A stretch of DNA of 64,000 nt from Lentzea albida. GTDB lineage: Bacteria; Actinomycetota; Actinomycetes; Mycobacteriales; Pseudonocardiaceae. The notes under the pieces were generated by a model, which did no database searches, was not told the origin of the DNA, and saw only the letters and a list, made by a program, of their open reading frames with translations. This document shows, one piece after another, positions 8,152-19,008 of this stretch; within the stretch, counting starts at the first letter, position 1, and each line of letters opens with the position of its first letter. The position numbers and the translations under genes are program-made. The stretch lies in assembly GCF_900111005.1 (NCBI RefSeq), contig NZ_FOFV01000020.1, positions 62,001-126,000 on the forward strand, given 5' to 3'.

Positions 8152-8493
8152 TCAGCTGGGCAGCTCGCGGATCTCCATCTCGAGCACGTCGATCTCATCG
8201 CTGATCGCCTCGTCGAGCATGTCGTCCAGCAGCTTGCGGCACTCCGCCGATCCGCATCGCGGCAGTCCCGCGCCGAACCTCGGCACCTGCTCCCACCACA
8301 CCGCGGGGTTGTTCCAGAACGAGCCGGAGCCCTGGTCGACGCCTTCGAGGCTGCGCAGCCTCTGGTCGACCTCCGGAAGGGCTCGCACGAACTCGATGAA
8401 CAACGCGAGTGCGTCGGGGTTGCTGACCGGGACCGCGCCGTAGCCGCGCAGACAGTCCTCGAGTTCTGCGAGGAACTCCGCCTTGAAGGACAC
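8152..8493 (-). CDS. Conserved-looking small protein of unknown function
   Basis: 113 residues from GTG 8493 (VSFKAEFLAELEDC). It is acidic and helical at both ends, with a central Trp/Pro-rich part (FWNNPAVWWEQVPRFG) and three cysteines (14, 87, 92). The frame is open further upstream, but the extra residues are arginine-rich and look non-coding. There is no signal peptide or membrane segment. I do not recognise a family. Confidence 0.6.
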   Translation of the reverse strand: MSFKAEFLAELEDCLRGYGAVPVSNPDALALFIEFVRALPEVDQRLRSLEGVDQGSGSFWNNPAVWWEQVPRFGAGLPRCGSAECRKLLDDMLDEAISDEIDVLEMEIRELPS

Positions 8494-8795
8494 GGCACAC
8501 CCCCGCTCCTCCGCACCGTTGCGGACACCTGAAGTTCTTCCCACCAACAGTACCTCCGCGACTTGAGCGGGGAACGAGTGCGAACGGGTCGTATCTTCCT
8601 GTGCCCGCACGGGATCGCGGTGACCCGCAGTCACTTCGAACGTCCGGAGGGGCCGCATTTCGCCACGATGCGTCCGGTCGTCAGCCGCCCGGACGCGCCC
8701 GGGAAGTAACACAAAGTGCGCGGCCCGCCTCGAGCCGTCTCCGTTGGGACCCAAAGGAGTGCGGTCGCGCTTGGTCCACTGTGGACTGTCGGTGT
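8494..8795. other. Intergenic stretch without a gene
   Basis: 302 bases between two minus-strand genes. I see no convincing ORF with a start site. A short hairpin at 8772-8786 (GTCCA/TGGAC) lies just past the GntR gene stop and may help end its transcript. The rest probably holds the promoter of the 8152-8493 gene. Confidence 0.5.
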
Positions 8796-9563
8796 TCAGC
8801 GGTCGGCGTGCAGCCTCGCGACGAAGCTGAACCGATCGCCCCGGTACAGCGATCGGGCGCGTTCGATCGGGTGGCCCTCGACGTCGTAGGAGACGCGGTG
8901 CAGCAACAACATGGGCAGCGCCGGGTTCGTGCCGATCAGCAGCGCCTCGCGGGGCGTGGCGAGCACCGTCTCGACTCGTTCCTCGGCCTCGGCGAAACGC
9001 ACCCCGAGCCGTTCGGTGAGGCACGCGTAGAGCGACCCGGCGGGGTCGAGCTTCTCCAGCAGGCCGGGGAAACGAGCGAGGCTCAGGTAGGTGGATTCGA
9101 GGCCGATGCGTTCGTCGTCGGCGAGCAGGACGCGTTCGAGGTGCACGACCGGGTCGCCGGGCTCGATCATCAGATCGCGGGCGAGGCCCTCGTCGGCACC
9201 GAGCTCCTCGACCGTGATGACGGTGCGGTTCGGCTCGACGCCCTGGCGGCGCATGCCCTCGGTGTAGCTGACCAGGGACAACGGCTGGACGAGTTTGGGC
9301 GGCGCGACGAACGTGCCGCTGCCCTGGCGGCGGATGAGCTTGCCCTCGAGCACGAGTTCGCTGACGGCCTGGCGGAGCGTGACGCGCGAGACGGAGAACC
9401 GTTCGGCGAGCTCGCGTTCGGACGGCAGGACGGTGCCTTCGCCGAGGTTCTCGACGAGGTCGAACAACTCGGCCTTGACCGCGTAGTAACGCGGGACTCG
9501 GCCGTGTTCTGGGATGCCCGCGCGAACAGGACGATCAGCGCGGTGCGGCGGGACGCGGTTCAC
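8796..9563 (-). CDS. GntR/HutC-family regulator, DasR-like
   Basis: 255 residues from GTG 9563. The N-terminal winged helix (ERELAERFSVSRVTLRQAV) is followed by QGSGTFVAPPK and a UTRA effector domain. RVPRYYAVKAELFDL, SYTEGMRRQG and SLYRGDRFSFVARL correspond closely to DasR, the N-acetylglucosamine regulator of Streptomyces, so a phosphorylated amino sugar is a reasonable guess for the effector. No ribosome-binding site precedes the GTG, so the message may be leaderless; the N-terminal 18 residues are uncertain. No GlcNAc transport or catabolic genes adjoin it, only the binding protein upstream. Confidence 0.85.
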   Translation of the reverse strand: MNRVPPHRADRPVRAGIPEHGRVPRYYAVKAELFDLVENLGEGTVLPSERELAERFSVSRVTLRQAVSELVLEGKLIRRQGSGTFVAPPKLVQPLSLVSYTEGMRRQGVEPNRTVITVEELGADEGLARDLMIEPGDPVVHLERVLLADDERIGLESTYLSLARFPGLLEKLDPAGSLYACLTERLGVRFAEAEERVETVLATPREALLIGTNPALPMLLLHRVSYDVEGHPIERARSLYRGDRFSFVARLHADR

Positions 9564-9594
9564 GTGGCGTGAGCATACGTTACGCGCCGTGTGA

Positions 9595-10428
9595 TCACGG
9601 GGCCAGCAGCGGCGGGTCCGGGATCTTGTAGCCGGAAGATCCGATGTTGGCCTCGAGCGACTTGCGCCAGGCACCCGTGTCGATCATCTTCTGCAAAGCG
9701 GCCTGGACCTTCGCCTTGCTGGCCGGGTCGTCGCGGTGCAGGCCGACGCCGTACTCCTCCTTGCTGAACGGGTCGCCGACGACCCGCAGGAGCTCGGGGT
9801 TCTGGGCGGCGTAGCCAGCGAGCAGCACGTCGTCGGTGGTGACGGCGTCGACGTTCTCCGCGAGCAGCGCGGTGACGCAGTCGCTGAACTTCGCGTACTC
9901 GACCATCTTCACGTCCTTCGCGAACTGGTCGCGGACGTACTCGGCAGAGGTCGACCCGGCCGTGGAGCACAGGCGCAGGCTCGAGTTCAGCGACTTCGGG
10001 CCGTCGATGCGGTTCTCGTTCATGCGCACGAGCAGGTCCTGGCCCGCGACGAAGTACGGGCCGACGAAGTCGACGATCTGCTTGCGCTTGTCCGTGATCG
10101 AGTAGGTGGAGACGACCATGTCGGCCTCACCGCTGGTCAGGAGCGTCTCGCGGTTGCCCGGCTGCGCTTCCTTCCAGGTGATGTTCTGCTCCGAGACGCC
10201 CAGCTCGTTCGCGATGTACTTGGCGACGTCGACGTCGAACCCGCGGTAGCTGCCGTCGAGCCTGCGCACCGACAGTCCCGGCTGGTCGTACGACACGGCG
10301 ATGACCATGCGGTCGTCCGAGCTGACCTTGGCGGCCATCCCGGAGCCGCCACCGCCCGCGCACGAGGCGAGCAGGAGCACGGCAGCACCCATGGTCGCCA
10401 GCAGGCGGAGAAGTGCTCTCGGCGTCAT
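9595..10428 (-). CDS. Glutamate/polar amino-acid ABC transporter substrate-binding lipoprotein
   Basis: 277 residues. It has a lipoprotein signal with LLASC (C23 lipidated), then a type 3 periplasmic-binding fold: RGFDVDVAKYIANELG, the TSGEADMVVSTYSIT segment, and DFVGPYFVAGQ, typical of GluB-like proteins. No permease or ATPase genes flank it, so it must share a transporter encoded elsewhere or act as an orphan receptor. It lies 31 nt upstream of the GntR gene on the same strand and may be co-transcribed with it. The 180 bp before its start show no gene. Confidence 0.88.
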   Translation of the reverse strand: MTPRALLRLLATMGAAVLLLASCAGGGGSGMAAKVSSDDRMVIAVSYDQPGLSVRRLDGSYRGFDVDVAKYIANELGVSEQNITWKEAQPGNRETLLTSGEADMVVSTYSITDKRKQIVDFVGPYFVAGQDLLVRMNENRIDGPKSLNSSLRLCSTAGSTSAEYVRDQFAKDVKMVEYAKFSDCVTALLAENVDAVTTDDVLLAGYAAQNPELLRVVGDPFSKEEYGVGLHRDDPASKAKVQAALQKMIDTGAWRKSLEANIGSSGYKIPDPPLLAP

Positions 10429-10607
10429 TCGTCCCTCTACAGCTTCAACTTCAGCGATATTCCACGGGCATGCGCCTGCGCACCTGGGTCGGTGCTGCTC
10501 GGCGATGCGGGAAACCTAAGCGGCGGCGGGACGCATGTCCATACCTTGGTACGAATGGAAACAACGGAATCGGTGCCGTAACAGTTCAGTCCAGCGCCGG
10601 CCGGTGG

Positions 10608-13301
10608 TCAGCGCAGCCGGCGCGGACCCGCGTCGTGCAGGGACGGAGGAGGGCCGATGACGATGCGGGCGCTGCTCACGAAAGCCCCTGCGGCAGAAGC
10701 AAGAACGGGTTCGAGCTTCAGCGACCGCACCTCCGGCAGGTCCTCCGCCAGTGCCGCCAAACGGAGTACCAGATCCTGAAGTGCTTTCAGGTCCGCGGGT
10801 TCGTCGCCGCGGTACCCGGTGAGCAGGGGCGCTGCTTTCGGCGCGGCAACGAGTTCCGCCGCGTCGGTGTCGGTGAGGGGTACCGCCCGGTAGGCCCGGT
10901 CGCCGAGCAGATCGCTGACCAGTCCCGACAGTCCGAACCAGACCAGCGTGCCGAAGCTCGGGTCGTCCTGCAGGCCGAGGACGCAGCTCACTCCCTTGGG
11001 CGCCATGCGTTGCACGTAGACGTCCGGCTTCCCGGAGAGCGTGGCGAGGTCGTGGTAGGCGGCTTCGACGGACTCCCGCTGGGCGACGTCGAGCCGGACG
11101 CCGACGAGGTCGGTGCGGTGCCGCAGCCGTTCGCTGGTCGCCTTCATCGCGACGGGGTACCCGAGTTCTTCCGCCGCCGCGGCGGCTTCCTCCGCGCTGT
11201 GGGCGATGCGGAACGGTACGACGTCGATGCCGTAGCACTCCAGCAGTTCCACGGCCTGCAGGTCGTCGAGGCGAAGCTCGGCCTCCGGACTGTCCACAAT
11301 GGACCTAGCGCGGTCGAGGTCGATGCCTTCGGGGCGCACGAAGGTGCCCTGCGGCGCGGCGCGCCAGCGGGCGTAGCGGACGGCGCGGGCGAGGGCGAGC
11401 ACAGCCCGTTCGGGACTGGAATAGCTGGGAATCGAGCCCCTGCCGGGCATCTTGAGCTCGTCCGGGATGCCCTCGACCGCGAGGAACGTGCTGACGATCG
11501 GTTTCGTGCGGTGCGCGGCTTCCTTGAGCGCGCGGGCGTAGGCGGCGCCGGGGACCGCGATCGGGGGCACGAACACGACGACGAGCGCGTCGGTGTCGGA
11601 GCGGTCCAGGGCCTCTTCGACGGCCTTCGCGAACTCCTCCGGCGTGGCCTGTGCGCCGACGTCGACGGGGTCGCCCGCGAGGTCCAGGCCCTGGGCCAGC
11701 AGCGTGTCGGCGGCGAGCAGGCCGATGGCGGTGGAGTTGCCGACGACGGCGACGCGCTTGCCGCCGGGCAGCGGCTGGTGGGCCAGCAGGAGCGCGGTGT
11801 CGAAGAGCTGGGCCAGCGAGTCGACCCTGATCACGCCGGCCTGCTCGAACAGGGCCTGGACGCTCGCCTCGTCGACGTTGGCGGCGGTCGCGGCGAGGCC
11901 GGGGACGACGGCGTGCCGGCCGGACTTCACCGCGACGATGGGCTTCGTGCGGCCGAGCCGGCGGGCGAGCCTCGCGAACTTGCGCGGGTTGCCGAACGAC
12001 TCGAGGTAGAGCAGCACGACGTCGGTCGACGGGTCGGTCTCCCAGTACTGCAGCAGGTCGTTGCCGGAGACGTCGGCGCGGTTGCCCGCCGAGACGAACG
12101 TGGACAGGCCGAGGCCCCAGCCCGCGGCGTTGGCGAGGATGGCCGTGCCGAGGGCGCCGGACTGGCAGAAGAAGCCCGCGCGGCCGCGTGACGGCAGTTT
12201 GGGGGCGAGGCTCGCGTTGAGGCGGACCTTCGGGTCGAGGTTGAGCACACCCAGGGCGTTCGGGCCGACGACGCGCATGCCGTGCGCTCTCGCCTCCGCC
12301 GCCAGCCGCCGTTCGGCCGACAGACCGTCCGGTCCCGTCTCGCCGTAGCCCGAACTGACGACGACGAGCGCCTTCACGCCTTTGGCGAGACAGCCGTCCA
12401 TGACCTCGTCGACGCTGGCCGCGGGCACGGCGACGATGGCGAGGTCGACGTCGTCGGGGATGTCGAGCACGGTCGGGTAGGCCCGGACTCCCCTGACGGC
12501 GCGGTGCTCGGCGTTGACCGGGTAGACGGGCCCGTTGAAGTCGGCTTCGAGCAGGTTCTTGAGGACCGCGTGCCCGATCTTGGTCGGGTCGGTGGACGCG
12601 CCGATGACGGCGACGCTGCGCGGGTGCAGCAGGTTGTGCACGCTGCGGGCCTCGGCGGCCTGCTCACGGGCCCTGGCGACGGCGACGGACTCGTCGGTGG
12701 GGTCGATCGCGAACTCGAGGTGCAGCACGCCCTCCTCGAACGCCCTGCTGACCTGGTAGCCGGCGTCGCGGAACACCCGGACCATCTGCCCGTTCTCGGC
12801 GAGCACCTCGGCCTCGAACCGCGCGAGCCCGACCTCCCTGGCCGCCGCGGCGAGGTGTTCGAGCAGGATGCTGCCCAGCCCGCGCCCCTGGTGCCCGTCC
12901 TCGACGACGAACGCGACCTCGGCGCTGTTCCCGTCCTTGGTCCCGTCCTTGGCCCCGTCCCTGGCGACCCCGCCGTTCTGGTGGCCGTGCAGCCGGTCGA
13001 ACCGGCCGACGGCGACGATGTCGTCGCCGAGCAGCGCGATGAGCGCCACCCGGTCGTGGTGGTCGACGGTGCTGAACCGCTCCAGGTCGCGCTGCGGGAT
13101 CCGCGGGTACGGCCCGAAGTAGCGGAAATACCGCGTCCGCTCCGACAGCCGCCCGTGGAACTCCCGCAGCTTCTCGGCGTCGTCGGGCGTGATGGGCCGC
13201 AGGTGGACGGTTCCGCCGTCGCTGAGGACGACGTCCGCCTCCCACCGCCGCGGGAAGTCGAACGGATCTCTCGCGCTCGGGTCTGCAACGCTGTCCGGCA
13301 C
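10608..13301 (-). CDS. GNAT acetyltransferase fused to ADP-forming acyl-CoA synthetase
   Basis: 897 residues. An N-terminal GNAT domain (about 24-200, acetyl-CoA loop GHQGRGLG at 137-144) precedes a CoA-binding domain (RSVAVIGAS), a succinyl-CoA-ligase-like part and a C-terminal ATP-grasp region (about 670-885). This order occurs in actinobacterial protein lysine acyltransferases of the Pat family, in which the synthetase part is often regulatory. The GNAT domain contains a small DGAKDGTKDG repeat (about 115-124), a likely local duplication. The GTG start is 5 nt after the acuC stop, so the modifying enzyme and a deacetylase are co-transcribed. Whether the synthetase half is active cannot be judged. 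Confidence 0.85.
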   Translation of the reverse strand: MPDSVADPSARDPFDFPRRWEADVVLSDGGTVHLRPITPDDAEKLREFHGRLSERTRYFRYFGPYPRIPQRDLERFSTVDHHDRVALIALLGDDIVAVGRFDRLHGHQNGGVARDGAKDGTKDGNSAEVAFVVEDGHQGRGLGSILLEHLAAAAREVGLARFEAEVLAENGQMVRVFRDAGYQVSRAFEEGVLHLEFAIDPTDESVAVARAREQAAEARSVHNLLHPRSVAVIGASTDPTKIGHAVLKNLLEADFNGPVYPVNAEHRAVRGVRAYPTVLDIPDDVDLAIVAVPAASVDEVMDGCLAKGVKALVVVSSGYGETGPDGLSAERRLAAEARAHGMRVVGPNALGVLNLDPKVRLNASLAPKLPSRGRAGFFCQSGALGTAILANAAGWGLGLSTFVSAGNRADVSGNDLLQYWETDPSTDVVLLYLESFGNPRKFARLARRLGRTKPIVAVKSGRHAVVPGLAATAANVDEASVQALFEQAGVIRVDSLAQLFDTALLLAHQPLPGGKRVAVVGNSTAIGLLAADTLLAQGLDLAGDPVDVGAQATPEEFAKAVEEALDRSDTDALVVVFVPPIAVPGAAYARALKEAAHRTKPIVSTFLAVEGIPDELKMPGRGSIPSYSSPERAVLALARAVRYARWRAAPQGTFVRPEGIDLDRARSIVDSPEAELRLDDLQAVELLECYGIDVVPFRIAHSAEEAAAAAEELGYPVAMKATSERLRHRTDLVGVRLDVAQRESVEAAYHDLATLSGKPDVYVQRMAPKGVSCVLGLQDDPSFGTLVWFGLSGLVSDLLGDRAYRAVPLTDTDAAELVAAPKAAPLLTGYRGDEPADLKALQDLVLRLAALAEDLPEVRSLKLEPVLASAAGAFVSSARIVIGPPPSLHDAGPRRLR

Positions 13302-13306
13302 CGGTG

Positions 13307-14479
13307 TCAGTCCCTGGGGTCGTCGGGATCAAGTCCGTGCAAGGGGAACACAGCCCGGCGCGTCTCGCGGATCGCCTTGTCCACCGGCTCCTCCACGTCC
13401 CCGCCCCACGGCTGGTGCCCAGCGTCGCACCCATCGGTCATCGACGCAGGCAAAGGCCACTCAGGTGCGATGCGCGTCGCATGGGCCACCCAGTCCGCCG
13501 GCAACGGCCGGTTCGGGTCGACGTCGCGGTCCAGCACGGTCGCCAGCAGGTGCGTCCACGACCGCGGCACGACCCTGAGCAGCTCGTACCCACCGCCCCC
13601 GAGCGCGAGCCACTTGTACCCGTGCTCGTTCACCAGGTCCCGGAACGCCTGGTAGATCGCCCGGTGCCCGTCCACGCTCAGCGACAGGTCGGCGAGCGGG
13701 TCCTCCTTGTGCGTGTCGACACCGCACTGCGTGACCAGCACCTGCGGCCGGAACGCCCGCAACAGCGCCGGCACGGTCGCGTGGAACGCCCGCATCCACC
13801 CGCCGTCCCGCGTCCCGGCGGGCAACGGCACGTTGACCGCGCTCCCCTCGGCCCCGGCGCCACCGACCTCACCGGCCCACCCGGTACCCGGCCACAGGCT
13901 CATCGGGTGCTGGTGCAACGAGATCGTCAGCACCCGCGGGTCATCCCAGAACGCCGTCTGCACCCCGTCCCCGTGATGGACGTCGACATCGACGTACGCG
14001 ACCCGCTCCACCCCGCTGCGCAGCAACCACTCGATGGCCACCGCGCAGTCGTTGTAGACGCAGAACCCGGCCGCGCTGTCCGGCATGGCGTGGTGCAGCC
14101 CACCGGCGATGTTGACCGCCCGGTCCACCTCACCCGACGCGATGGCCCGAGCCGCCACGAGCGACCCGCCGACCACCAGTGCTGAAGCCTCGTGCATCCG
14201 CTCGAACACGGGGTTGTCCGCCGTCCCGAGCCCGTGCCCGACGTCCCACCCGGCGGTGGGCGCCGCCTGCACAGCGCTCAGGTACCCGGGCTTGTGCACC
14301 AGCTCGATCTCTTCGTCGCTGGCCGCCACCGGCTCCCGCAACCCGACACCGTCCAGCACCCCGAGCGCCGTGGCGAGCCGCACCGTCAGGTCGAGCCGGA
14401 CCGGATTCAGCGGATGGTCGCCACCGAGGTCGTACCCGAGGAAGGACCTGTCCCAGACAACAGCGGCTGGCTTACCCAT
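13307..14479 (-). CDS. acuC: AcuC-type acetoin utilisation/protein deacetylase
   Basis: 390 residues of the histone-deacetylase fold. Visible active-site parts are GGLHHAMP (paired histidines), YVDVDVHHGDG (zinc Asp and His), and a C-terminal GGGGYELLRV with the transition-state region. In Bacillus, AcuC removes acetyl groups from acetyl-CoA synthetase. Here it lies directly upstream of a GNAT/acyl-CoA synthetase fusion, which supports an acylation/deacylation pair. I chose ATG 14479; an in-frame TTG three codons upstream is possible. It is divergent from a lipoprotein gene. Confidence 0.9.
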   Translation of the reverse strand: MGKPAAVVWDRSFLGYDLGGDHPLNPVRLDLTVRLATALGVLDGVGLREPVAASDEEIELVHKPGYLSAVQAAPTAGWDVGHGLGTADNPVFERMHEASALVVGGSLVAARAIASGEVDRAVNIAGGLHHAMPDSAAGFCVYNDCAVAIEWLLRSGVERVAYVDVDVHHGDGVQTAFWDDPRVLTISLHQHPMSLWPGTGWAGEVGGAGAEGSAVNVPLPAGTRDGGWMRAFHATVPALLRAFRPQVLVTQCGVDTHKEDPLADLSLSVDGHRAIYQAFRDLVNEHGYKWLALGGGGYELLRVVPRSWTHLLATVLDRDVDPNRPLPADWVAHATRIAPEWPLPASMTDGCDAGHQPWGGDVEEPVDKAIRETRRAVFPLHGLDPDDPRD

Positions 14480-14553
14480 GCCCTGCAACCTACAGTCGCC
14501 AACGCCGAACCGATCCGCGGAACCGATCTCACCGAACAGGGGTCAGAGGCGAC

Positions 14554-15159
14554 ATGCACCTGAGACCAGCGGCCCTACTCCTCGCACTCGGCCTGACCCT
14601 CGCCGCCGTCACGGGCTGCGCCGAGCAGGTCAAGGGCAACGCGACGGCCGGCACCAACGCGGTCCAAGAGCCGGCCGACCCGACCACGACCTCGAAGAAG
14701 GCACCCGCCAGCACCCCCGCCTCGAAGCCGGCGAGCCCCACCACCGCCCAGAAGCAGGGCGACGTGAAGATCACCACCAGGAAGAAGGCCACCGGCCTCG
14801 AGACCTGCGGCGTCCTCAAGACGGCCGACATCGAAGCCGCCACCGGCGGCAAATCCACGGCGGACGGCGGCTGCATCCACACCACCACCAACCCGTCCAC
14901 CGTGATCACCCAGATGGTCACGGTCCCGGACGTGGCGGACCAGGAAGGCGACAAGAAGCAGATCGAGATCGGCGGCAACACCGCCTGGCAGGTCAACGCC
15001 TCCAAGGAGGACTGCCAGGTCACCGTCATGCTGACCGACGACCCGGACGTCATCACCCCGGCCTTCTCGGTGAGCGTCCTGGCGATCGACGACGTGGACA
15101 CCTGCGCCACGGCCCTGAAGCTCGCCACCGAGGGCTTCAACCGCATCCCCAACGCCTGA
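14554..15159 (+). CDS. DUF3558-type lipoprotein
   Basis: 201 residues. Signal sequence with lipobox AVTGC (C22), a Thr/Ser/Ala/Lys-rich linker (about 40-80), then a small domain with the [17 protein letters not shown] start, GGCIH, CQVTVML and [10 protein letters not shown]; the spaced cysteines (about 88-188) fit the actinobacterial DUF3558 family. It is attached to the outer face of the membrane. It is monocistronic between acuC (divergent) and sseA (convergent). Function unknown. Confidence 0.8.
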   Translation: MHLRPAALLLALGLTLAAVTGCAEQVKGNATAGTNAVQEPADPTTTSKKAPASTPASKPASPTTAQKQGDVKITTRKKATGLETCGVLKTADIEAATGGKSTADGGCIHTTTNPSTVITQMVTVPDVADQEGDKKQIEIGGNTAWQVNASKEDCQVTVMLTDDPDVITPAFSVSVLAIDDVDTCATALKLATEGFNRIPNA

Positions 15160-15193
15160 GGCGCCACGCCCACGCCGCACTCCTCCGGCGGCC

Positions 15194-16057
15194 TCAGCCA
15201 CCGGTGGCGACCTCCCGGTCCAGCGCACACCAGTTGGACCACGACCCGGCGTAGAGGGCCGCCGGCTTCTCTGCCGACGTGATCCCCGCGACCTCCAGCG
15301 CGAGCACGACGGACGAGGCCGTCACACCCGACCCGCAGTACGCGCCCACAGCCACCCCACCGGACACCCCGAGGCCGGCGAACCGCGCGGCCAGCTCCTC
15401 CGCCGGCAGCCACCGCCCGTCCGCCCCGACGTGCCCGGTGGACGGCGCGTTGAGGGCACCGGGGATGTGCCCGGCCTTGGGATCGACCGGCTCGGTCTCC
15501 CCGCGGTACCGCGCGGCCGCCCGAGCGTCGAGCAGCACACCCTCCCGCGCGAGCGCCGCCGCCTCGTCCGCGTCCAGCACCGGCATCCGCCCCGGCCGCA
15601 CCACCACGTTCCCGACCGCCTGACCGGCCGCGTCATCGGCCGGGGCCGCCGGCACGTCCGCGGTCACCGGCAGCCCGGCGGCCTCCCACGCGGCGAACCC
15701 GCCGTCCAGCACCGCGACCTCACCGAACCCGGCCCACCGCAGCAGCCACCACACCCGAGCGGCGACCGACCCGTCCCCCGCGTCGTAAGCCACGACCCGG
15801 CCACCCTCGCGCACGCCCGCGGCGCGCAGCACCGCCTGCAACCGCTCCGGATCCGGCAGCGGATGACGGCCCCCGGCACCGGGCGGAGCGGACAGCTCGG
15901 TGTCCAGATCCACGTACACCGCGCCGGGCACGTGGCTGACCTCGTAGTCTTGGCGTCCGGGTGGTCCGCCGAGACGCCACCGGACGTCCAGCACGACGGT
16001 GGCGGAGCGCGCACTCAGCGCGTCGGCGAGGGCCTCAGGGGTGATCAAGGGATGCAC
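15194..16057 (-). CDS. sseA: Thiosulfate/3-mercaptopyruvate sulfurtransferase (rhodanese)
   Basis: 287 residues, two rhodanese domains. The C-terminal domain carries the active-site loop CGSGVTA (C241); the N-terminal domain has Asp at the equivalent place ([11 protein letters not shown]92) and is structural, as in two-domain enzymes. It transfers sulfur from thiosulfate or mercaptopyruvate to acceptors. The CGSGVTA loop favours the mercaptopyruvate/SseA-like group, but this cannot be settled by eye. GTG start; divergent from the IdeR gene with 78 nt between starts. Confidence 0.88.
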   Translation of the reverse strand: MHPLITPEALADALSARSATVVLDVRWRLGGPPGRQDYEVSHVPGAVYVDLDTELSAPPGAGGRHPLPDPERLQAVLRAAGVREGGRVVAYDAGDGSVAARVWWLLRWAGFGEVAVLDGGFAAWEAAGLPVTADVPAAPADDAAGQAVGNVVVRPGRMPVLDADEAAALAREGVLLDARAAARYRGETEPVDPKAGHIPGALNAPSTGHVGADGRWLPAEELAARFAGLGVSGGVAVGAYCGSGVTASSVVLALEVAGITSAEKPAALYAGSWSNWCALDREVATGG

Positions 16058-16135
16058 GGCTCACATCCTGCACCCGCGCGGACACCTGTGTCCCCCGGCA
16101 CGACTACCATTGACACCATACGAAGGGGAGCGGGT

Positions 16136-16827
16136 GTGAACGACCTCATCGACACCACGGAGATGTATCTCCGCACGATCTACGAGCTCGAGGAAGAGGG
16201 CGTGGTGCCACTGCGCGCCCGCATCGCCGAGCGCCTCGGCCAAAGTGGACCGACGGTGAGTCAGACCGTCGGCCGCATGGAGCGCGACGGCCTGGTGGTC
16301 GTGGCGGAGGACCGCCACCTGGAGCTCACCGAGCAGGGCCGCAACCTCGCGATCGCCGTCATGCGCAAGCACCGGCTCGCCGAGCGCCTCCTCGTGGACA
16401 TCATCGGGCTCGAGTGGGAGCACGTGCACAGCGAGGCGTGCCGCTGGGAGCACGTGATGAGCGAGGCCGTCGAACGCAAGCTCATCAAGCTGCTCGGCAA
16501 CCCCACCACCTCGCCCTACGGCAACCCGATCCCCGGCCTCGACAAGCTGGGCGACGGCGAGCCGGCCCCGCCCGCCGAGGCGGACCTGGTGCGCGTGGAC
16601 GAGGTGGCCCGCCGCGGTGGTGGCCGCGTCGAGATCCGCCGCATCGCCGAGCACGTCCAGCTCGACCCGGACCTCATGGCCGAACTGAAGGACGCCGGCG
16701 TGGTGCCGGGCGGCACCGTGGAGGTCGAGGCGCTCGGTGGCGCCAAGGTCATCCACGTGCGCGGCGGCAACGGTCACATGGCAGAACTCGACCCCGCGGT
16801 CGCCCACGCCGTCCTGGTGCTCGCCCG

Positions 16828-16831
<4 letters not shown>
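16136..16831 (+). CDS. ideR: Iron-dependent repressor of the DtxR/IdeR family
   Basis: 231 residues from GTG 16136, with AAGGGGAG 5 nt upstream. It begins [20 protein letters not shown], has the helix-turn-helix [18 protein letters not shown] and the metal-binding ECxxEH-like part [13 protein letters not shown], a dimerisation region [13 protein letters not shown], and a C-terminal SH3-like domain. This is close to mycobacterial IdeR, which represses siderophore genes when Fe2+ is bound. Its stop overlaps the galK start (GTGA), an unusual neighbour for an iron regulator. No IdeR box was seen in the window. Confidence 0.93.
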
Positions 16832-18003
<1,172 letters not shown>

Positions 18004-18039
18004 CCAAGAACGATCTTGACCAGGATTGCGAGGACTGTG

Positions 18040-19002
18040 GTGAAGCTGCTCGTCACGGGCGGGGCCGGATACGTCGGCAGCGTGTGCGCTGCCAGGCTGC
18101 TCGAAGCCGGGCACGAGGTGGTCGTCCTCGACGACCTCTCGACCGGGCACGAGGACGCCGTCCCTGCGGGAGCGCGCTTCATCCAGGGCGACATCGCCGA
18201 GGTGATCGGCGATGTCCTCGCAGAAGGGTTCGACGGCGTTCTGCACTTCGCGGCGAAGTCCCTCGTGGGCGAGTCCATGCAGGACCCCGGCAAGTACTGG
18301 ACGGGTAACGTCCTGACGGCGATTCGCCTGCTCGACGCGATGAAGGATCACGGCACGCCGAAGCTCGTCTTCTCCTCGACTGCCGCGACGTACGGCGAGC
18401 CGCGGGAGGTGCCGATCCCCGAGACCGCCCCGACCGCGCCGACCAACACCTACGGCGCCACCAAGCTGGCCATCGACCACGCGATCACGTCGTACGCCGC
18501 CGCGCACGGCCTGGCGGCGACGAGCCTGCGGTACTTCAACGTCGCCGGCGCCTACGGCAGCATCGGTGAGCGGCACGCCACCGAGACCCATCTCATCCCG
18601 CTCGTGCTGCAGGTCGCGCTCGGTCAGCGCGAGCACATCTCGATCTACGGCGAGGACTGGCCCACCGAGGACGGCACCTGCGTCCGCGACTACATCCACG
18701 TCCTGGACCTCGCCGACGCCCACCTCCTCGCGCTGGAGAACGCCACCGCCGGCGAGCACCGGATCTACAACCTCGGCAACGGCACCGGCTTCTCGGTCAA
18801 GCAGGTCATCGACACCTGCCGCGAGGTCACCGGCCACCCGATCCCCGCCGTCGTCGCCCCCCGGCGCGCCGGCGACCCGGCCGTCCTCGTCGCCTCCGCC
18901 GAGCGCGCCCGCGCCGACCTCGGCTGGAAGCCCGAGCGCGCCGACATCACCGGCATCGTCCGCGACGCGTGGGAGTTCACCCGCGCCCGGCACGGAGCCT
19001 GA
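18040..19002 (+). CDS. galE: UDP-glucose 4-epimerase
   Basis: 320 residues from GTG 18040, chosen because CGAGGA sits 5 nt upstream and the frame then starts [15 protein letters not shown], the normal GalE N-terminus; 18016 and 18037 are alternatives. NAD motif [11 protein letters not shown] (active site) followed by TYGATK with the catalytic Y-x3-K, then the [10 protein letters not shown] and [10 protein letters not shown] blocks. It interconverts UDP-galactose and UDP-glucose, downstream of galactokinase in the same run. Confidence 0.92.
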   Translation: MKLLVTGGAGYVGSVCAARLLEAGHEVVVLDDLSTGHEDAVPAGARFIQGDIAEVIGDVLAEGFDGVLHFAAKSLVGESMQDPGKYWTGNVLTAIRLLDAMKDHGTPKLVFSSTAATYGEPREVPIPETAPTAPTNTYGATKLAIDHAITSYAAAHGLAATSLRYFNVAGAYGSIGERHATETHLIPLVLQVALGQREHISIYGEDWPTEDGTCVRDYIHVLDLADAHLLALENATAGEHRIYNLGNGTGFSVKQVIDTCREVTGHPIPAVVAPRRAGDPAVLVASAERARADLGWKPERADITGIVRDAWEFTRARHGA

Positions 19003-19008
19003 GCCGGG

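Noticed and set aside
16105-16135. TTGACA before ideR as a -35 element, or an IdeR box
   Set aside because: A -10 at normal spacing would fall on the GTG, and no TTAGGTTAGGCTAACCTAA-like sequence is present.
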